Assembly: GCF_007874125.1 (NCBI RefSeq)
Contig: NZ_CP040128.1
Location: forward strand, 3,844,001 to 3,908,000
Reading direction: 5' to 3'
DNA from: Noviherbaspirillum sp. UKPF54
Lineage (GTDB): Bacteria > Pseudomonadota > Gammaproteobacteria > Burkholderiales > Burkholderiaceae_D
DNA length: 64,000 bases
Part shown: in pieces, positions 1 to 8,644 of the stretch
How the letters are laid out: each line of letters starts with the position of its first letter
Position numbering within the stretch: the first letter of the stretch is position 1
The notes under the pieces: generated by a model
Database searches by the model: none
Told to the model about the DNA's origin: nothing
Seen by the model: only the letters and a program-made list of their open reading frames with translations
Translations under genes and position numbers: made by a program

Positions 1-322
1 GGGGCCCCGTCTTGTCGCGCCCCGCCGTCCATGGACCGACAAACACGGGTTCCGCCTCGCCATCCCTGATCATCGCCACCGCCCAGCCGCCGCCATCCTC
101 GTTCTTGACCACGCGCGCAATCCAGCCGCCCTCGCACCACAGGTGCGGCTCCCGGATTGACGACTCGAGTTCGGCGGCGGGTTCATCCGGTACATACACC
201 GGCGTGACGGTCGGCACAGCGGGCATTTCCGTCGTTACCGCATCGATCGATTGAACAGCCTCTTCCGCAGTCGAGAACGCGAGTTCCAGCTGATAAGGGC
301 AGGCGAAGGTTTTCCGTTTCAT
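1..322 (-). CDS. Hypothetical protein, C-terminus cut off by the window edge
   Basis: A minus-strand frame stays open from an ATG at 322 to the left edge and has no stop inside the window, so about 107 residues of the N-terminal part are visible. The product begins MKRKTFACPYQLELAF and is acidic and tryptophan-rich (HLWCEGGW, GGGWAVAM, VGPWTAG). No signal peptide or membrane segment is seen, so a small soluble protein is likely. Codons are GC-rich at the third position, which supports coding. A second in-frame ATG lies at 331, and neither start has a good ribosome binding site. I do not recognise the family. Confidence 0.55.
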   Translation of the reverse strand, partial: MKRKTFACPYQLELAFSTAEEAVQSIDAVTTEMPAVPTVTPVYVPDEPAAELESSIREPHLWCEGGWIARVVKNEDGGGWAVAMIRDGEAEPVFVGPWTAGRDKTGP

Positions 323-652
323 TTTCTGCATTTGTACGGCCACGACGACGCCGGCCGGCGGTGCGCGATGAAACAGGATGCGAGCGCAAGCTGCACCCCG
401 ACGATGGTTCTGTATTGCATGGATAGGCAAATCGTACCGGATTGCATTTGACGGTGCGCATGCGCAAGAGGTTCGCGCGCCGCAGGCAGACCACACCGAC
501 CACCTGGAGACCCTCCATTTTCAAGAACCTGACTTGTATCAACGAATACCGAGAAGGCTGCACCACGCACTTCAGAAAACGTGAACACTTCCGTTTTCAG
601 CGAAAGCAGGCGTCTATGCCACGCCTTGTCTTTGATCATGCTCCAAAATCTC
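323..652. other. Intergenic stretch without a convincing gene
   Basis: This stretch is less GC-rich than its surroundings. Open frames on both strands cross it, but none combines a good ribosome binding site with host-like codon use. It probably holds the promoter of the minus-strand gene that runs off the left edge. Confidence 0.4.
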
Positions 653-847
653 ATGCTCTCCCCAATTGCCATTTCTCCCTGTACCTTGATGCCCGCCGCC
701 ACAGCCCGCAGCCATGAGAGCCGCCCCCCGGCGTCGCCCGAAACCCTGATCGCATCGCTGGTGGCGCATCTGCGCGACAAAACCCTGGATGATGCGCAAT
801 GTGTGCTGGCAATCAAGGCCATGCTCCACGAGGCACTGGTCGGCTGA
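653..847 (+). CDS. Small hypothetical protein
   Basis: The last 40 codons, ending in KAMLHEALVG and TGA at 847, use strongly GC-biased codons typical of this genome and read as an amphipathic helical region (ETLIASLVAHLRDK). The start is uncertain: ATGs at 653 and 689 are both in frame and neither has a clear ribosome binding site. The product would be 64 or 52 residues. No family is recognised. Confidence 0.4.
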   Translation: MLSPIAISPCTLMPAATARSHESRPPASPETLIASLVAHLRDKTLDDAQCVLAIKAMLHEALVG

Positions 848-1048
848 TTATCCGCTGACTGCCGAAAAACGTTGAAAGCCACGGCGCGGACATCCGCTCC
901 GCCATCGCGACTGGGTGCTCGTCGTCATTGCATATATGCAGCATGACAGCCGCCGTCATCAAAAAGTGAGAACCTGCTAACAAATTCCGGTCTAAAACTT
1001 ACTTCTGCAGTTTCTGAAGCGTCCATTATTTCATCTGAAGGAGCGAGC

Positions 1049-1690
1049 ATGAAGAAGTTACCTATAGCAATCTTTCTTTCGCTGATCGGAATCGCATCGC
1101 AATCGTTCGGCCAGACCACCACCACGACCACGACCAAGGACGATGCGGCCAAAAGCAGTGCGACGCCGTCGTCGGGCACGGATGCCTCGTCCGGCTCCTC
1201 CGGGACATCCGGAACCGTGACCACGACGACTACGACCGTCAAACCGTCGAAGAACGACACTTCATCGTCGGGGTCGTCCGGCACGGACAGCAGCGGCAGC
1301 GCGGGCACCACGCCGGACAGCAGCACGTCGGGCACCGGCAGCACGAGCGGCGGCTCCAGCGGAACCTCGGGCTCGAGCAGCACGCCAGACAGCACCACCA
1401 CGGGAACGAGCAGCACTTCGGGTACAAGCGGTACCTCGGCTCCTTCGGGCAGCTCGGACACATCCAGCTCCAGCACCAGCAGTCCCAGCCTGAACGTGCC
1501 GCCGCCACCGGACTACAGTAACCGGGGCAGTTCCGGCTCCTCGTCATCCAGCACGACCGGCACGGGCAGCACCACCTCCGGGACATCCGGGACGGATTCC
1601 TCTGGTACGAGCGGTTCATCCAGCGGCAGCATGGACAACAGCACTTACGACAAGAGCCAGCAGCCAAGCAAATCCGGCACATCGCAGTAA
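1049..1690 (+). CDS. Secreted low-complexity Ser/Thr/Gly-rich protein
   Basis: The 213-residue product starts with a Sec signal peptide (MKKLPIAIFLSLIGIASQSFG, cleavage near residue 21). Almost everything after it is low-complexity: a poly-Thr tract (QTTTTTTTK), then dozens of irregular SGTSG/SGSSGT/STSGTSGT units, one proline patch (VPPPPDY near residue 150) and a polar tail. AAGGAGCGAGC before the ATG is a good ribosome binding site. The mature chain has no cysteine and few charges, so it is probably disordered and exported to the periplasm or cell surface. Such chains can be glycosylated linkers, but no function can be assigned. The gene stands alone between intergenic regions. Confidence 0.75.
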   Translation: MKKLPIAIFLSLIGIASQSFGQTTTTTTTKDDAAKSSATPSSGTDASSGSSGTSGTVTTTTTTVKPSKNDTSSSGSSGTDSSGSAGTTPDSSTSGTGSTSGGSSGTSGSSSTPDSTTTGTSSTSGTSGTSAPSGSSDTSSSSTSSPSLNVPPPPDYSNRGSSGSSSSSTTGTGSTTSGTSGTDSSGTSGSSSGSMDNSTYDKSQQPSKSGTSQ

Positions 1691-2080
1691 GCCGGGAGAG
1701 GCAACATCCAGCGGGCGGCCGAGCGGCCGCTCGCCCAACATGACTGCCGGCCGCATTTGCGGGCGGCCATTTTCTTGCCGGGCATTTGCCCGGCTTTCGT
1801 CACAGCCGAGCCGGCATGCTTTTCTGTATATAAACATTTCCCAAAGAATGCTCCAGCTTTGGGAAGTCGCGAAAAATTGTTCCGCATCAATTTCGCGTGC
1901 TTGACGGCATTCGGCCACTGCGGCCAAGATTATCGGCTCGAACTGCCTGCCATCCAGCGTGGCAAGTGAAGTGCCGCGTGGACAAATGCGTAACCGGGAA
2001 ATACACTGTCCTGCAGCAAAGACGAGTATCTATATAACAACAAGTGCCCCATTCCTTCATTTATTTTTCCGGAGACAAGC
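1691..2080. other. Intergenic region before the aminotransferase
   Basis: About 390 bp. The first half is GC-rich and contains the hairpin at 1777-1794. The second half is more AT-rich and should carry the aminotransferase promoter. The only strong element is the ribosome binding site TCCGGAGACAAGC before the GTG at 2081. I see no small gene here. Confidence 0.4.
1777..1798 (+). terminator. Hairpin downstream of the Ser/Thr-rich gene
   Basis: GCCGGGC (1777-1783) and GCCCGGC (1788-1794) form a perfect 7-bp stem with a 4-nt loop, followed by TTTC. It lies about 90 bp after the stop codon and could be a factor-independent terminator with a short T-run. Confidence 0.45.
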
Positions 2081-3208
2081 GTGCCAGGTTTACTCCCCAA
2101 TGTTGATCGCGACGGACTGCTCGAATACTCGGTGGTGTATACCGACCGCGCGGTCAACCACATGTCCCAGCTTTTCCAGGGAACGATGCGCGACATTTCC
2201 GCCATCCTGAAAAAGGTCTACAACGCCCGCTCGGTGGCAGTCGTGCCGGGCAGCGGCACGTTCGGCATGGAAGCCGTCGCGCGCCAGTTCGCAACGAAAA
2301 AGAAATGCCTGGTGATCCGCAACGGCTGGTTCTCTTTCCGCTGGTCGCAGATCTTCGACATGGGCGGCATTCCTTCCGAAACGGTCGTGCTCAAGGCGCG
2401 TCCGGTCGAAGGCGGGCGCCAGGCGGCGTTCGCGCCGGCGCCGATCGAGGAAGTGGTGGCGGCCATCCGCGAGCACAAGCCAGACCTGGTGTTTGCACCA
2501 CACGTGGAAACCGCTTCCGGCATGATGCTGCCCGACGCGTACCTGCGCGCAGTGGCGGATGCGGTGCATGCGGTCGGCGGCATGTTCGTGCTCGACTGCA
2601 TCGCCTCCGGCACGATCTGGGTCGACATGCAGGCCACCGGCGTCGACGTGCTGATCAGCGCGCCGCAAAAGGGATGGAGCGCGTCGCCCTGCTGCGCGCT
2701 GGTGATGCTCGGCGCGACAGCGCGCGAACGGATCGATGCGACCACCAGCACCAGCTTCGCCTGCGACCTGCGCAAGTGGCTGCAGATCATGGAAGCATAC
2801 GAGAACGGCGGCTTCGCCTACCATGCCACCATGCCCACAGACGCGCTGACATCCCTGCGCGACGTGATGAAGGAAACCGAAGCCTACGGCTTCGACAAGG
2901 TGCGCGCGGAACAGCAGGAACTGGGCCGCCAAGTGCGTGCGCTACTGGCAAACAAGGGCTTCAAGAGCGTCGCCGCGCCGGGCTTTGAAGCGCCGGGCGT
3001 GGTAGTCAGCTACAGCGACGACGATGGCATACGCTCCGGTAAGAAGTTCGCCGATGCCGGCTTGCAGATTGCGCCCGGCGTGCCGCTGCAGTGCGACGAA
3101 GGCGACGACTTCAAGACCTTCCGCCTCGGCCTGTTCGGCCTCGACAAGCTGCACCATGTCGACCGCACGGTCGACACGCTGGCCGCCGCGCTGGACCGCA
3201 TTTTCTGA
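2081..3208 (+). CDS. Class V PLP-dependent aminotransferase (alanine-glyoxylate/serine-pyruvate type)
   Basis: The 375-residue fold-type I enzyme has the class V layout: a glycine-rich phosphate-binding turn (GSGTFGMEA near residue 58), the VLDCIAS segment carrying the cofactor-binding Asp, and the PLP lysine K197 in SAPQKGWS. Family members transfer amino groups among alanine, serine, glyoxylate and pyruvate in the cytoplasm. The exact substrate cannot be read from the sequence. The start is GTG at 2081, chosen because GGAG sits 7 bases upstream and no in-frame ATG fits better. The gene converges on pyruvate carboxylase, which may be relevant to pyruvate/alanine balance but is not in the same transcript. 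Confidence 0.85.
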   Translation: MPGLLPNVDRDGLLEYSVVYTDRAVNHMSQLFQGTMRDISAILKKVYNARSVAVVPGSGTFGMEAVARQFATKKKCLVIRNGWFSFRWSQIFDMGGIPSETVVLKARPVEGGRQAAFAPAPIEEVVAAIREHKPDLVFAPHVETASGMMLPDAYLRAVADAVHAVGGMFVLDCIASGTIWVDMQATGVDVLISAPQKGWSASPCCALVMLGATARERIDATTSTSFACDLRKWLQIMEAYENGGFAYHATMPTDALTSLRDVMKETEAYGFDKVRAEQQELGRQVRALLANKGFKSVAAPGFEAPGVVVSYSDDDGIRSGKKFADAGLQIAPGVPLQCDEGDDFKTFRLGLFGLDKLHHVDRTVDTLAAALDRIF

Positions 3209-3222
3209 TTTCCGCCATACCC

Positions 3223-3250
3223 GCCGGCTCCCGTCAACGCGGGAGCCGGC
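3223..3250. terminator. Hairpin between convergent genes
   Basis: GCCGGCTCCCG (3223-3233) pairs perfectly with CGGGAGCCGGC (3240-3250) around a 6-nt loop. It sits between the converging ends of the aminotransferase and pyruvate carboxylase and could stop transcription from either side. There is no clear T-run on either strand. Confidence 0.5.
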
Positions 3251-3258
3251 GCTTCGCT

Positions 3259-6200
3259 TCACTCCCCCAGTTCGATCAGCAAGTCCTTGGCCGCCACCAC
3301 TGCGCCCGGCCGCACATGGATGTGCTTGACCACCGCATCCCGTTCGGCACGGATCATGGTTTCCATCTTCATCGCCTCGATCGACACCAGCGGATCGCCC
3401 TTGGCCACCTTCTGCCCGGTCTTGACGGCCACTGTCACCACCATGCCTGGCATCGGCGCGCCGACGTGATGGGCGTTGCCGTCCTGCGCGCGCGGATGCG
3501 TGACCTGTTTGACGGCGCCGGCGCGGTCTATGCGCACCATGCGCGCCTGGCCGTTGAGCTCAAAGAACAGCTTGCTCTGGCCTTCCTCCTCCAGCTCGGT
3601 GCGGCCCTGCAGACGGATCACCAGCGTCTTGCCCTGGTCGATGTCGACCGAGATTTCCTGCCCTTCCTTCAAGCCGTGGAAGAACACCGAGCTCGGCAGC
3701 ACGCTCACGTCGCCGTACTGACGGCGATGCTCGGCGTAGTCGCGGAACACCTTCGGATACATCAGGTACGACGCCAGCTCCTGCTCGGAAATTGACCGTC
3801 CCACCGCCTTTTCCGCCTCGGCCTTGGCCTGCGCCAGGTCGACCGCCGGCAGGTTGGCGCCCGGGCGTCCCGCCATCGGCTTGCCGCCCTTGAGCACCTT
3901 CTTTTCCAGCGCCTTGGGGAAGCCGTCCGGCGGGAAGCCGAGCTCGCCCTTGAACAGCGAAATGACCGACTCGGGAAATGCGATTTCCTTGTCCTGGTTC
4001 TGCACGTCGGCGGGCGTCAAGTCGTTGGCCACCATGAACAAGGCCATGTCGCCCACCACCTTGGAGGTCGGCGTCACTTTCACGATGTCGCCGAACAGTT
4101 GATTGACATCGGCATAGGCCTGCGCCACCTCGCTCCAGCGGTGTTCGATACCCATCGCGCGCGCCTGCTCGCGCAGGTTGGTGTACTGCCCGCCGGGCAT
4201 CTCGTGGCGGTACACATCCGACGTGCCGGAGCGCATGTCCGCCTCGAACGGCGCGTACTGGCGGCGCACGCCTTCCCAGTACTGGGAGATCGCGAACATC
4301 GCCGGCCGGTCCATGCCCGGGTCGCGCCCGGTGCCGGCCAGCGCCGCCGCGATCGCGCCGAGGTTCGGCTGCGAGGTCAGCCCGCTCATCGCATCCATAG
4401 CGCCGTCGACCGCGTCGCAGCCCGCTTCCACCGCGGCCAGCACGGTGGCGGCCGAAATGCCGCTGGTGTCGTGCGTATGGAAGTGGATCGGTAGGCCGAC
4501 CTCTTCCTTCAAGGCCTTGATCAGCGCGCGCGCCGCATGCGGCTTCGCCACGCCGGCCATGTCCTTGATGCCGAGGATGTTGACGCCCGCCTTTTCCAGT
4601 TGTTTCGCCATGTCGACGTAGTACTGCAGGCTGTACTTCGGGCGCGCCGCGTCGAACGGGTCACCCGTGTAGCATATCGCGCCCTCGCACAAGGCGCCGG
4701 ATTCGCGCACCGCATCGATCGCCACGCGCATGTTGTCCACCCAGTTGAGCGAATCGAACACGCGGAACAGGTCGACGCCGCCGGCGGCCGCCTGCCGCAC
4801 GAAGTGCTGCACGACGTTGTCGGCGTAATTGGTGTAGCCGACCGCGTTGGAGGCGCGCAAGAGCATCTGGAACAGGATGTTGGGAACCTGCTCGCGCAGT
4901 TGCGCCAATCTCTCCCACGGGTCTTCCTTCAAAAAGCGCATTGCCACGTCGAACGTCGCGCCGCCCCAGCATTCCATCGAAAACAGGTTGGGCAGCATGC
5001 GCGCGTAATACGGCGCAATCGCCAGCATGTCGGCGGTGCGCATGCGGGTGGCGAACAGCGACTGGTGCGCGTCGCGCATGGTGGTGTCGGTCAACAGCAC
5101 CTGCGGCTGCTCCTTCATCCATTGCGAGAACTTATCGGCCCCCAGCTCCTTCAGCTTGTCGCGCGTGCCGGGCAGGATAGGCGCGGAACGGCGCACGGCG
5201 GGCAAAAGCGGTGCCGGCAGCACGCCGTCGATGGCCTTGCGCCCCTTCATTTCCGGGTTGCCATTGACGACCACGTCACCGACGAAGCGCAGCAGGCGCG
5301 TGGCGCGATCGCGCCGTTTGGCGAACTGGAACAACTCCGGCGTGGTATCGATGAAGCGCGTGATGCATTCGCCCGACTTGAACAGCGGGTGGTTGATCAC
5401 GTTTTCCAGGAAAGGCAGGTTGGTCGATACGCCGCGGATGCGGAATTCGCGCAAGGCGCGGTCCATGCGGGCGATCGCCTCGTCCGAGGTCGGCGCCCAG
5501 GCGGTGACCTTCACCAGCAGCGAGTCGTAGTACGGCGTGATCACCGCGCCGGAGTAGGCGGTGCCGCCGTCGAGGCGCACGCCGAAACCGGCCGCGCTGC
5601 GGTAGGCGACCAGGCGGCCGTAGTCTGGCGTGAAATTGTTTTCCGGGTCTTCGGTCGTGACGCGGCATTGCAGCGCATGGCCGTTCAGGCGGATGGCATG
5701 CTGCGCCGGAATGCCCGCGCCGTGCTCGTCGGTTTCACCGATTTTGACGCCCTCGGACACGCGGATCTGCGCCTTGACGATATCGATGCCGGTGACTTGC
5801 TCGGTCACGGTGTGCTCGACCTGGATGCGCGGATTGACTTCGATGAAGTAGAACTTGTTGGTGTCGGCATCCATCAGGAATTCGACGGTGCCGGCGTGCG
5901 TGTAGTTGACCGCGCGTCCCAGGCGCAGTGCGGCGTCGCACAGTTCGGCGCGGGTGGCGTCATCGAGATAGGGGGCCGGCGCGCGTTCCACCACTTTCTG
6001 ATTTCTCCGCTGCACCGAGCAGTCGCGCTCGAACAGGTGCACCAGATTGCCGTGCTTGTCACCCATCAGCTGCACCTCGACGTGGCGCGCGCGGCGCACC
6101 AGCTTTTCGAGATACATCTCATCGTTGCCGAAGGCGGCTGCCGCTTCGCGCCGCGCCACTTCCAGCTGGCCAGGGAGATCGGCTTCCGATTCGATCACGC

Positions 6201-6744
6201 GCATGCCGCGCCCGCCGCCGCCCCAGCTGGCCTTCAACATCAGCGGATAGCCGATGTCGGCGGCCATTTTCTTTGCTTGCTCGATATCGCGCGGCAGCGC
6301 GCTGGTAGCCGGCATCACCGGCACGCCGGCCGACACCGCCGCATTGCGCGCGGCGACCTTGTTGCCGAGCGTGCGCATGACTTCCGGCTTGGGGCCGATG
6401 AAGACGATGCCGTTGGCGGCGCAGGCTTCGGCGAAATCCGGGTTCTCCGACAGGAAGCCGTAGCCGGGGTGAATCGCGTCGACTTCAGCTTCTTTTGCGA
6501 TGCGGATGATGTCGTCGATGTCGAGGTAGGCCGCGATCGGCTTCTTGCCTTCGCCGACGAGATAGCTCTCGTCGGCCTTGAAGCGGTGCAGCGCAAAGCG
6601 GTCTTCGGCGGCGTAGACGGCGACCGTGCGGATGCCGAGTTCGGCGGCAGCGCGCATGACCCGGATGGCGATCTCGGAGCGGTTGGCAACGAGGATTTTC
6701 CGGATCGGATGAGGACGTTGGTGTGGCGTGGTCATGGTGGTCAA
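3259..6744 (-). CDS. pyc: Pyruvate carboxylase
   Basis: The 1161-residue single-chain enzyme makes oxaloacetate from pyruvate, bicarbonate and ATP (anaplerosis). Domains run in the standard order: biotin carboxylase (about 15-460; KILVANRSEIAIRV start, ATP-grasp loop with GGGGRGMR), carboxyltransferase (about 540-830; TDTTMRDAHQSL), the conserved carboxylase domain, and a C-terminal biotinyl domain with the biotin lysine K1126 in EAMKMET. The length matches the usual 1150-1180 residues, so this is the alpha4 type and not the split type. It is monocistronic. The N-terminus is MTTMTTPHQ; the second Met could also be the start. Confidence 0.96.
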   Translation of the reverse strand: MTTMTTPHQRPHPIRKILVANRSEIAIRVMRAAAELGIRTVAVYAAEDRFALHRFKADESYLVGEGKKPIAAYLDIDDIIRIAKEAEVDAIHPGYGFLSENPDFAEACAANGIVFIGPKPEVMRTLGNKVAARNAAVSAGVPVMPATSALPRDIEQAKKMAADIGYPLMLKASWGGGGRGMRVIESEADLPGQLEVARREAAAAFGNDEMYLEKLVRRARHVEVQLMGDKHGNLVHLFERDCSVQRRNQKVVERAPAPYLDDATRAELCDAALRLGRAVNYTHAGTVEFLMDADTNKFYFIEVNPRIQVEHTVTEQVTGIDIVKAQIRVSEGVKIGETDEHGAGIPAQHAIRLNGHALQCRVTTEDPENNFTPDYGRLVAYRSAAGFGVRLDGGTAYSGAVITPYYDSLLVKVTAWAPTSDEAIARMDRALREFRIRGVSTNLPFLENVINHPLFKSGECITRFIDTTPELFQFAKRRDRATRLLRFVGDVVVNGNPEMKGRKAIDGVLPAPLLPAVRRSAPILPGTRDKLKELGADKFSQWMKEQPQVLLTDTTMRDAHQSLFATRMRTADMLAIAPYYARMLPNLFSMECWGGATFDVAMRFLKEDPWERLAQLREQVPNILFQMLLRASNAVGYTNYADNVVQHFVRQAAAGGVDLFRVFDSLNWVDNMRVAIDAVRESGALCEGAICYTGDPFDAARPKYSLQYYVDMAKQLEKAGVNILGIKDMAGVAKPHAARALIKALKEEVGLPIHFHTHDTSGISAATVLAAVEAGCDAVDGAMDAMSGLTSQPNLGAIAAALAGTGRDPGMDRPAMFAISQYWEGVRRQYAPFEADMRSGTSDVYRHEMPGGQYTNLREQARAMGIEHRWSEVAQAYADVNQLFGDIVKVTPTSKVVGDMALFMVANDLTPADVQNQDKEIAFPESVISLFKGELGFPPDGFPKALEKKVLKGGKPMAGRPGANLPAVDLAQAKAEAEKAVGRSISEQELASYLMYPKVFRDYAEHRRQYGDVSVLPSSVFFHGLKEGQEISVDIDQGKTLVIRLQGRTELEEEGQSKLFFELNGQARMVRIDRAGAVKQVTHPRAQDGNAHHVGAPMPGMVVTVAVKTGQKVAKGDPLVSIEAMKMETMIRAERDAVVKHIHVRPGAVVAAKDLLIELGE

Positions 6745-6886
6745 GGTTGGTAAGGAATGTGAAAGCCTCGGCCATTATTGTGGAGAGCCACAACCCGCAC
6801 AATTGAATTTTCTTCATCGCTGCCAGCGAGGCCGCCGCATTCCCGGACGCTGAAAAAAAGCAGCGCGGGGGCGCCACGCGACGCAA

Positions 6887-7771
6887 TTACTGCAGCCGCT
6901 CCACCAGGAAATCGACGAAAGTGCGCACCTTGGCCGACAAGTGCTTACGGCTGGGGTACAGCGCATAGATACCCAGCTCCGCCGACGGATAATCGGCCAG
7001 CACCTGGACCAGCCGCCCGGCCGCGAGGTCGTCGGCGACGATGAACAGCGGCTGGAAGATCAGGCCGGCGCCGCTGATGGCGGCCAGCCGCAGCATGTCA
7101 CCGTTGTCCGCCTTGATCGCGCCGGCAATCGGCACGGCGCGCTCCGCGCCGGCGGGGTCGTGCATGCGCCATTCGTCGCCGCTGTTGGTGTAGGTGTAGC
7201 CCAGGCAGGAATGGCCGGCCAGCTCATCCGGCGTTTTCGGCGTGCCGTGGCGCTGCAGGTAGGCGGGCGAGGCGCAGACGACGGCGCGGTCGCCGCCCAG
7301 CTTGCGCGCGATCAGGCCCGATTCGGGCAGCGCACCGATCCGCACCGCCAGATCGAAGCCTTCCTCGACCAGGTCGACGCGCCGGTCGCTCAGCGACAGG
7401 TCGAGCCGCACTTCCGGGTAGCGCTGCACGTAATCCGCCACCAGCGGGCCGAGCCGGTGCTGGCCGAAGGCCAGCGGCATGGTGATCTTCAGCGTGCCGC
7501 GCGGCGCGGCCGACAAGTGCCCGGCCACCTGCTCGGCTTCGGCCACGTCGGCCAGGATCTGCACGCAGCGCTGGTGGAACGCCGAGCCCGATTCGGTCAC
7601 GCTCAGGCGGCGCGTGGTGCGGTTCAACAATCGCGTGCCGAGGTGGTCTTCCAGGCTGCTCACGTATTTCGAGGCCATCGCCTTGGACATGCCGAGGCGG
7701 TCGGCGGCGCCGGCGAAGCTGCCGGCCTCGATCACCGCGACAAAGACTTTCATGCTCGCAAAGATATCCAT
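6887..7771 (-). CDS. LysR-family transcriptional regulator
   Basis: The 294-residue protein has the LysR plan: an N-terminal winged helix-turn-helix (residues 5-62; FVAVIEAGSFAGAADRL, then SKAMASKYVSSLEDHLG and LLNRTTRRLS), followed by the periplasmic-binding-like effector domain. The RTTRRLSVTESG stretch is typical of the large LysR subgroup that often controls a divergent oxidoreductase. It is divergent from the dinucleotide-binding oxidoreductase at 7927 and is the obvious candidate to regulate it. The inducer is unknown. Confidence 0.88.
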   Translation of the reverse strand: MDIFASMKVFVAVIEAGSFAGAADRLGMSKAMASKYVSSLEDHLGTRLLNRTTRRLSVTESGSAFHQRCVQILADVAEAEQVAGHLSAAPRGTLKITMPLAFGQHRLGPLVADYVQRYPEVRLDLSLSDRRVDLVEEGFDLAVRIGALPESGLIARKLGGDRAVVCASPAYLQRHGTPKTPDELAGHSCLGYTYTNSGDEWRMHDPAGAERAVPIAGAIKADNGDMLRLAAISGAGLIFQPLFIVADDLAAGRLVQVLADYPSAELGIYALYPSRKHLSAKVRTFVDFLVERLQ

Positions 7772-7807
7772 ACCGCACCACCGTCAACTTAAAAGAAACA
7801 ATCTATC

Positions 7808-7822
7808 AATCCAAACCGGATT
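7808..7822. promoter_or_regulatory. Candidate operator in the LysR/oxidoreductase divergent region
   Basis: AATCC-N5-GGATT is a perfect 15-bp palindrome about 36 bp upstream of the LysR start, in an AT-rich part of the 155-bp divergent spacer. LysR regulators usually bind dyad sites in such spacers. The spacing does not match the classical T-N11-A core, so the assignment is tentative. Confidence 0.3.
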
Positions 7823-7926
7823 TATCAATGAAAGGCAAACAAATATAGTGTTTCCAACGGCAGCACACACCGTGCCCGCCGCAAGAGCACATCACCGATC
7901 AAACATTTGGACGAAAGGGGCATCTC

Positions 7927-8556
7927 ATGGAAATCACCATCATTGGCGCAGGCAACATGGCTTCGGGACTGGTCAAGCAACTGGCGAAAGCCGGCCACCG
8001 GATTCGCGTCACCGCACGCAGCAACGACAAGGCGCAGGCACTAGCCACGGCTTATCCGAACGTGACCGCCGTTCCCGCCGCGCAGGCGGCAGGCGGCGCG
8101 GACGTAGTGATCGTCGCCACGGCCTATGCGGACGCCGTGCCGGCGCTGCGCGCGCTGGGCAGCCTCGACGGCAAGGTGGTGGTGGATATCACCAACCCGC
8201 TCACCGCCGACTACATGGGCTTGACCATCGGTCACACCACCTCCGCCGCCGAGGAAATCGCGCGCGCCGTGCCGGGCGCCGAGGTGGTCAAGGCCTTCAA
8301 TACCGTGTTCGCGCAAGTGCTGGCCAACGGCCCGACGCTGGCCGGCGGCGCGCAGGTGCCGGTGTTTGTCGCCGGCGACAGCGAACGCGCGCGCCAGACC
8401 GTCAAGGCGCTGGCCGAGAGCATCGGCTTCAAGCCGGTCGACGCCGGCCCGCTGAAAAATGCGCGTTACCTCGAACCGCTGGCCGGGCTCAACATCTATC
8501 TCGGCTACGGCGCGGGACTGGGCACCGGCATCGCGCCGGCCTGGATCGGCGGCTGA
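7927..8556 (+). CDS. Predicted dinucleotide-binding oxidoreductase (F420/NADP oxidoreductase-like)
   Basis: The 209-residue protein starts with a Rossmann nucleotide-binding motif (ITIIGAGNMASGL), followed by TARSNDKA, which suits NADP phosphate recognition. It also has the DITNPL and VVKAFNTV segments typical of the NADPH-dependent F420 reductase / COG2085 family. Betaproteobacteria generally do not make F420, so a role as an NAD(P)-dependent reductase of unknown substrate is more likely. AAAGGGGCATCTC precedes the ATG. It is divergent from a LysR regulator. Confidence 0.8.
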   Translation: MEITIIGAGNMASGLVKQLAKAGHRIRVTARSNDKAQALATAYPNVTAVPAAQAAGGADVVIVATAYADAVPALRALGSLDGKVVVDITNPLTADYMGLTIGHTTSAAEEIARAVPGAEVVKAFNTVFAQVLANGPTLAGGAQVPVFVAGDSERARQTVKALAESIGFKPVDAGPLKNARYLEPLAGLNIYLGYGAGLGTGIAPAWIGG

Positions 8557-8644
8557 GAACGCCTCCGCCGCGCCGGCCGGGAAAGGTGTAACGTAGAACA
8601 CCTGCCGCCTGGCCGGCTTGATGACAGCTTTATCAGGAGTACCG

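Noticed and set aside
319..882. Minus-strand frame of 187 codons containing WSMIKDKAWHRRLLSLKTEVFTFSEV
   Set aside because: Part of it reads like protein, but codon use is mixed, the 3' part looks random, no clear start is present, and it is antisense to a better-supported small plus-strand ORF. Left unresolved.
925..1476. Long minus-strand Val/Pro/Glu-rich frame
   Set aside because: It is the antisense shadow of the Ser/Thr/Gly-rich repeat gene, whose biased codons keep the other strand open.
4537..6753. 738-codon plus-strand frame
   Set aside because: Antisense to pyruvate carboxylase. The His/Arg/Val-rich composition is typical of shadow frames in GC-rich genes.
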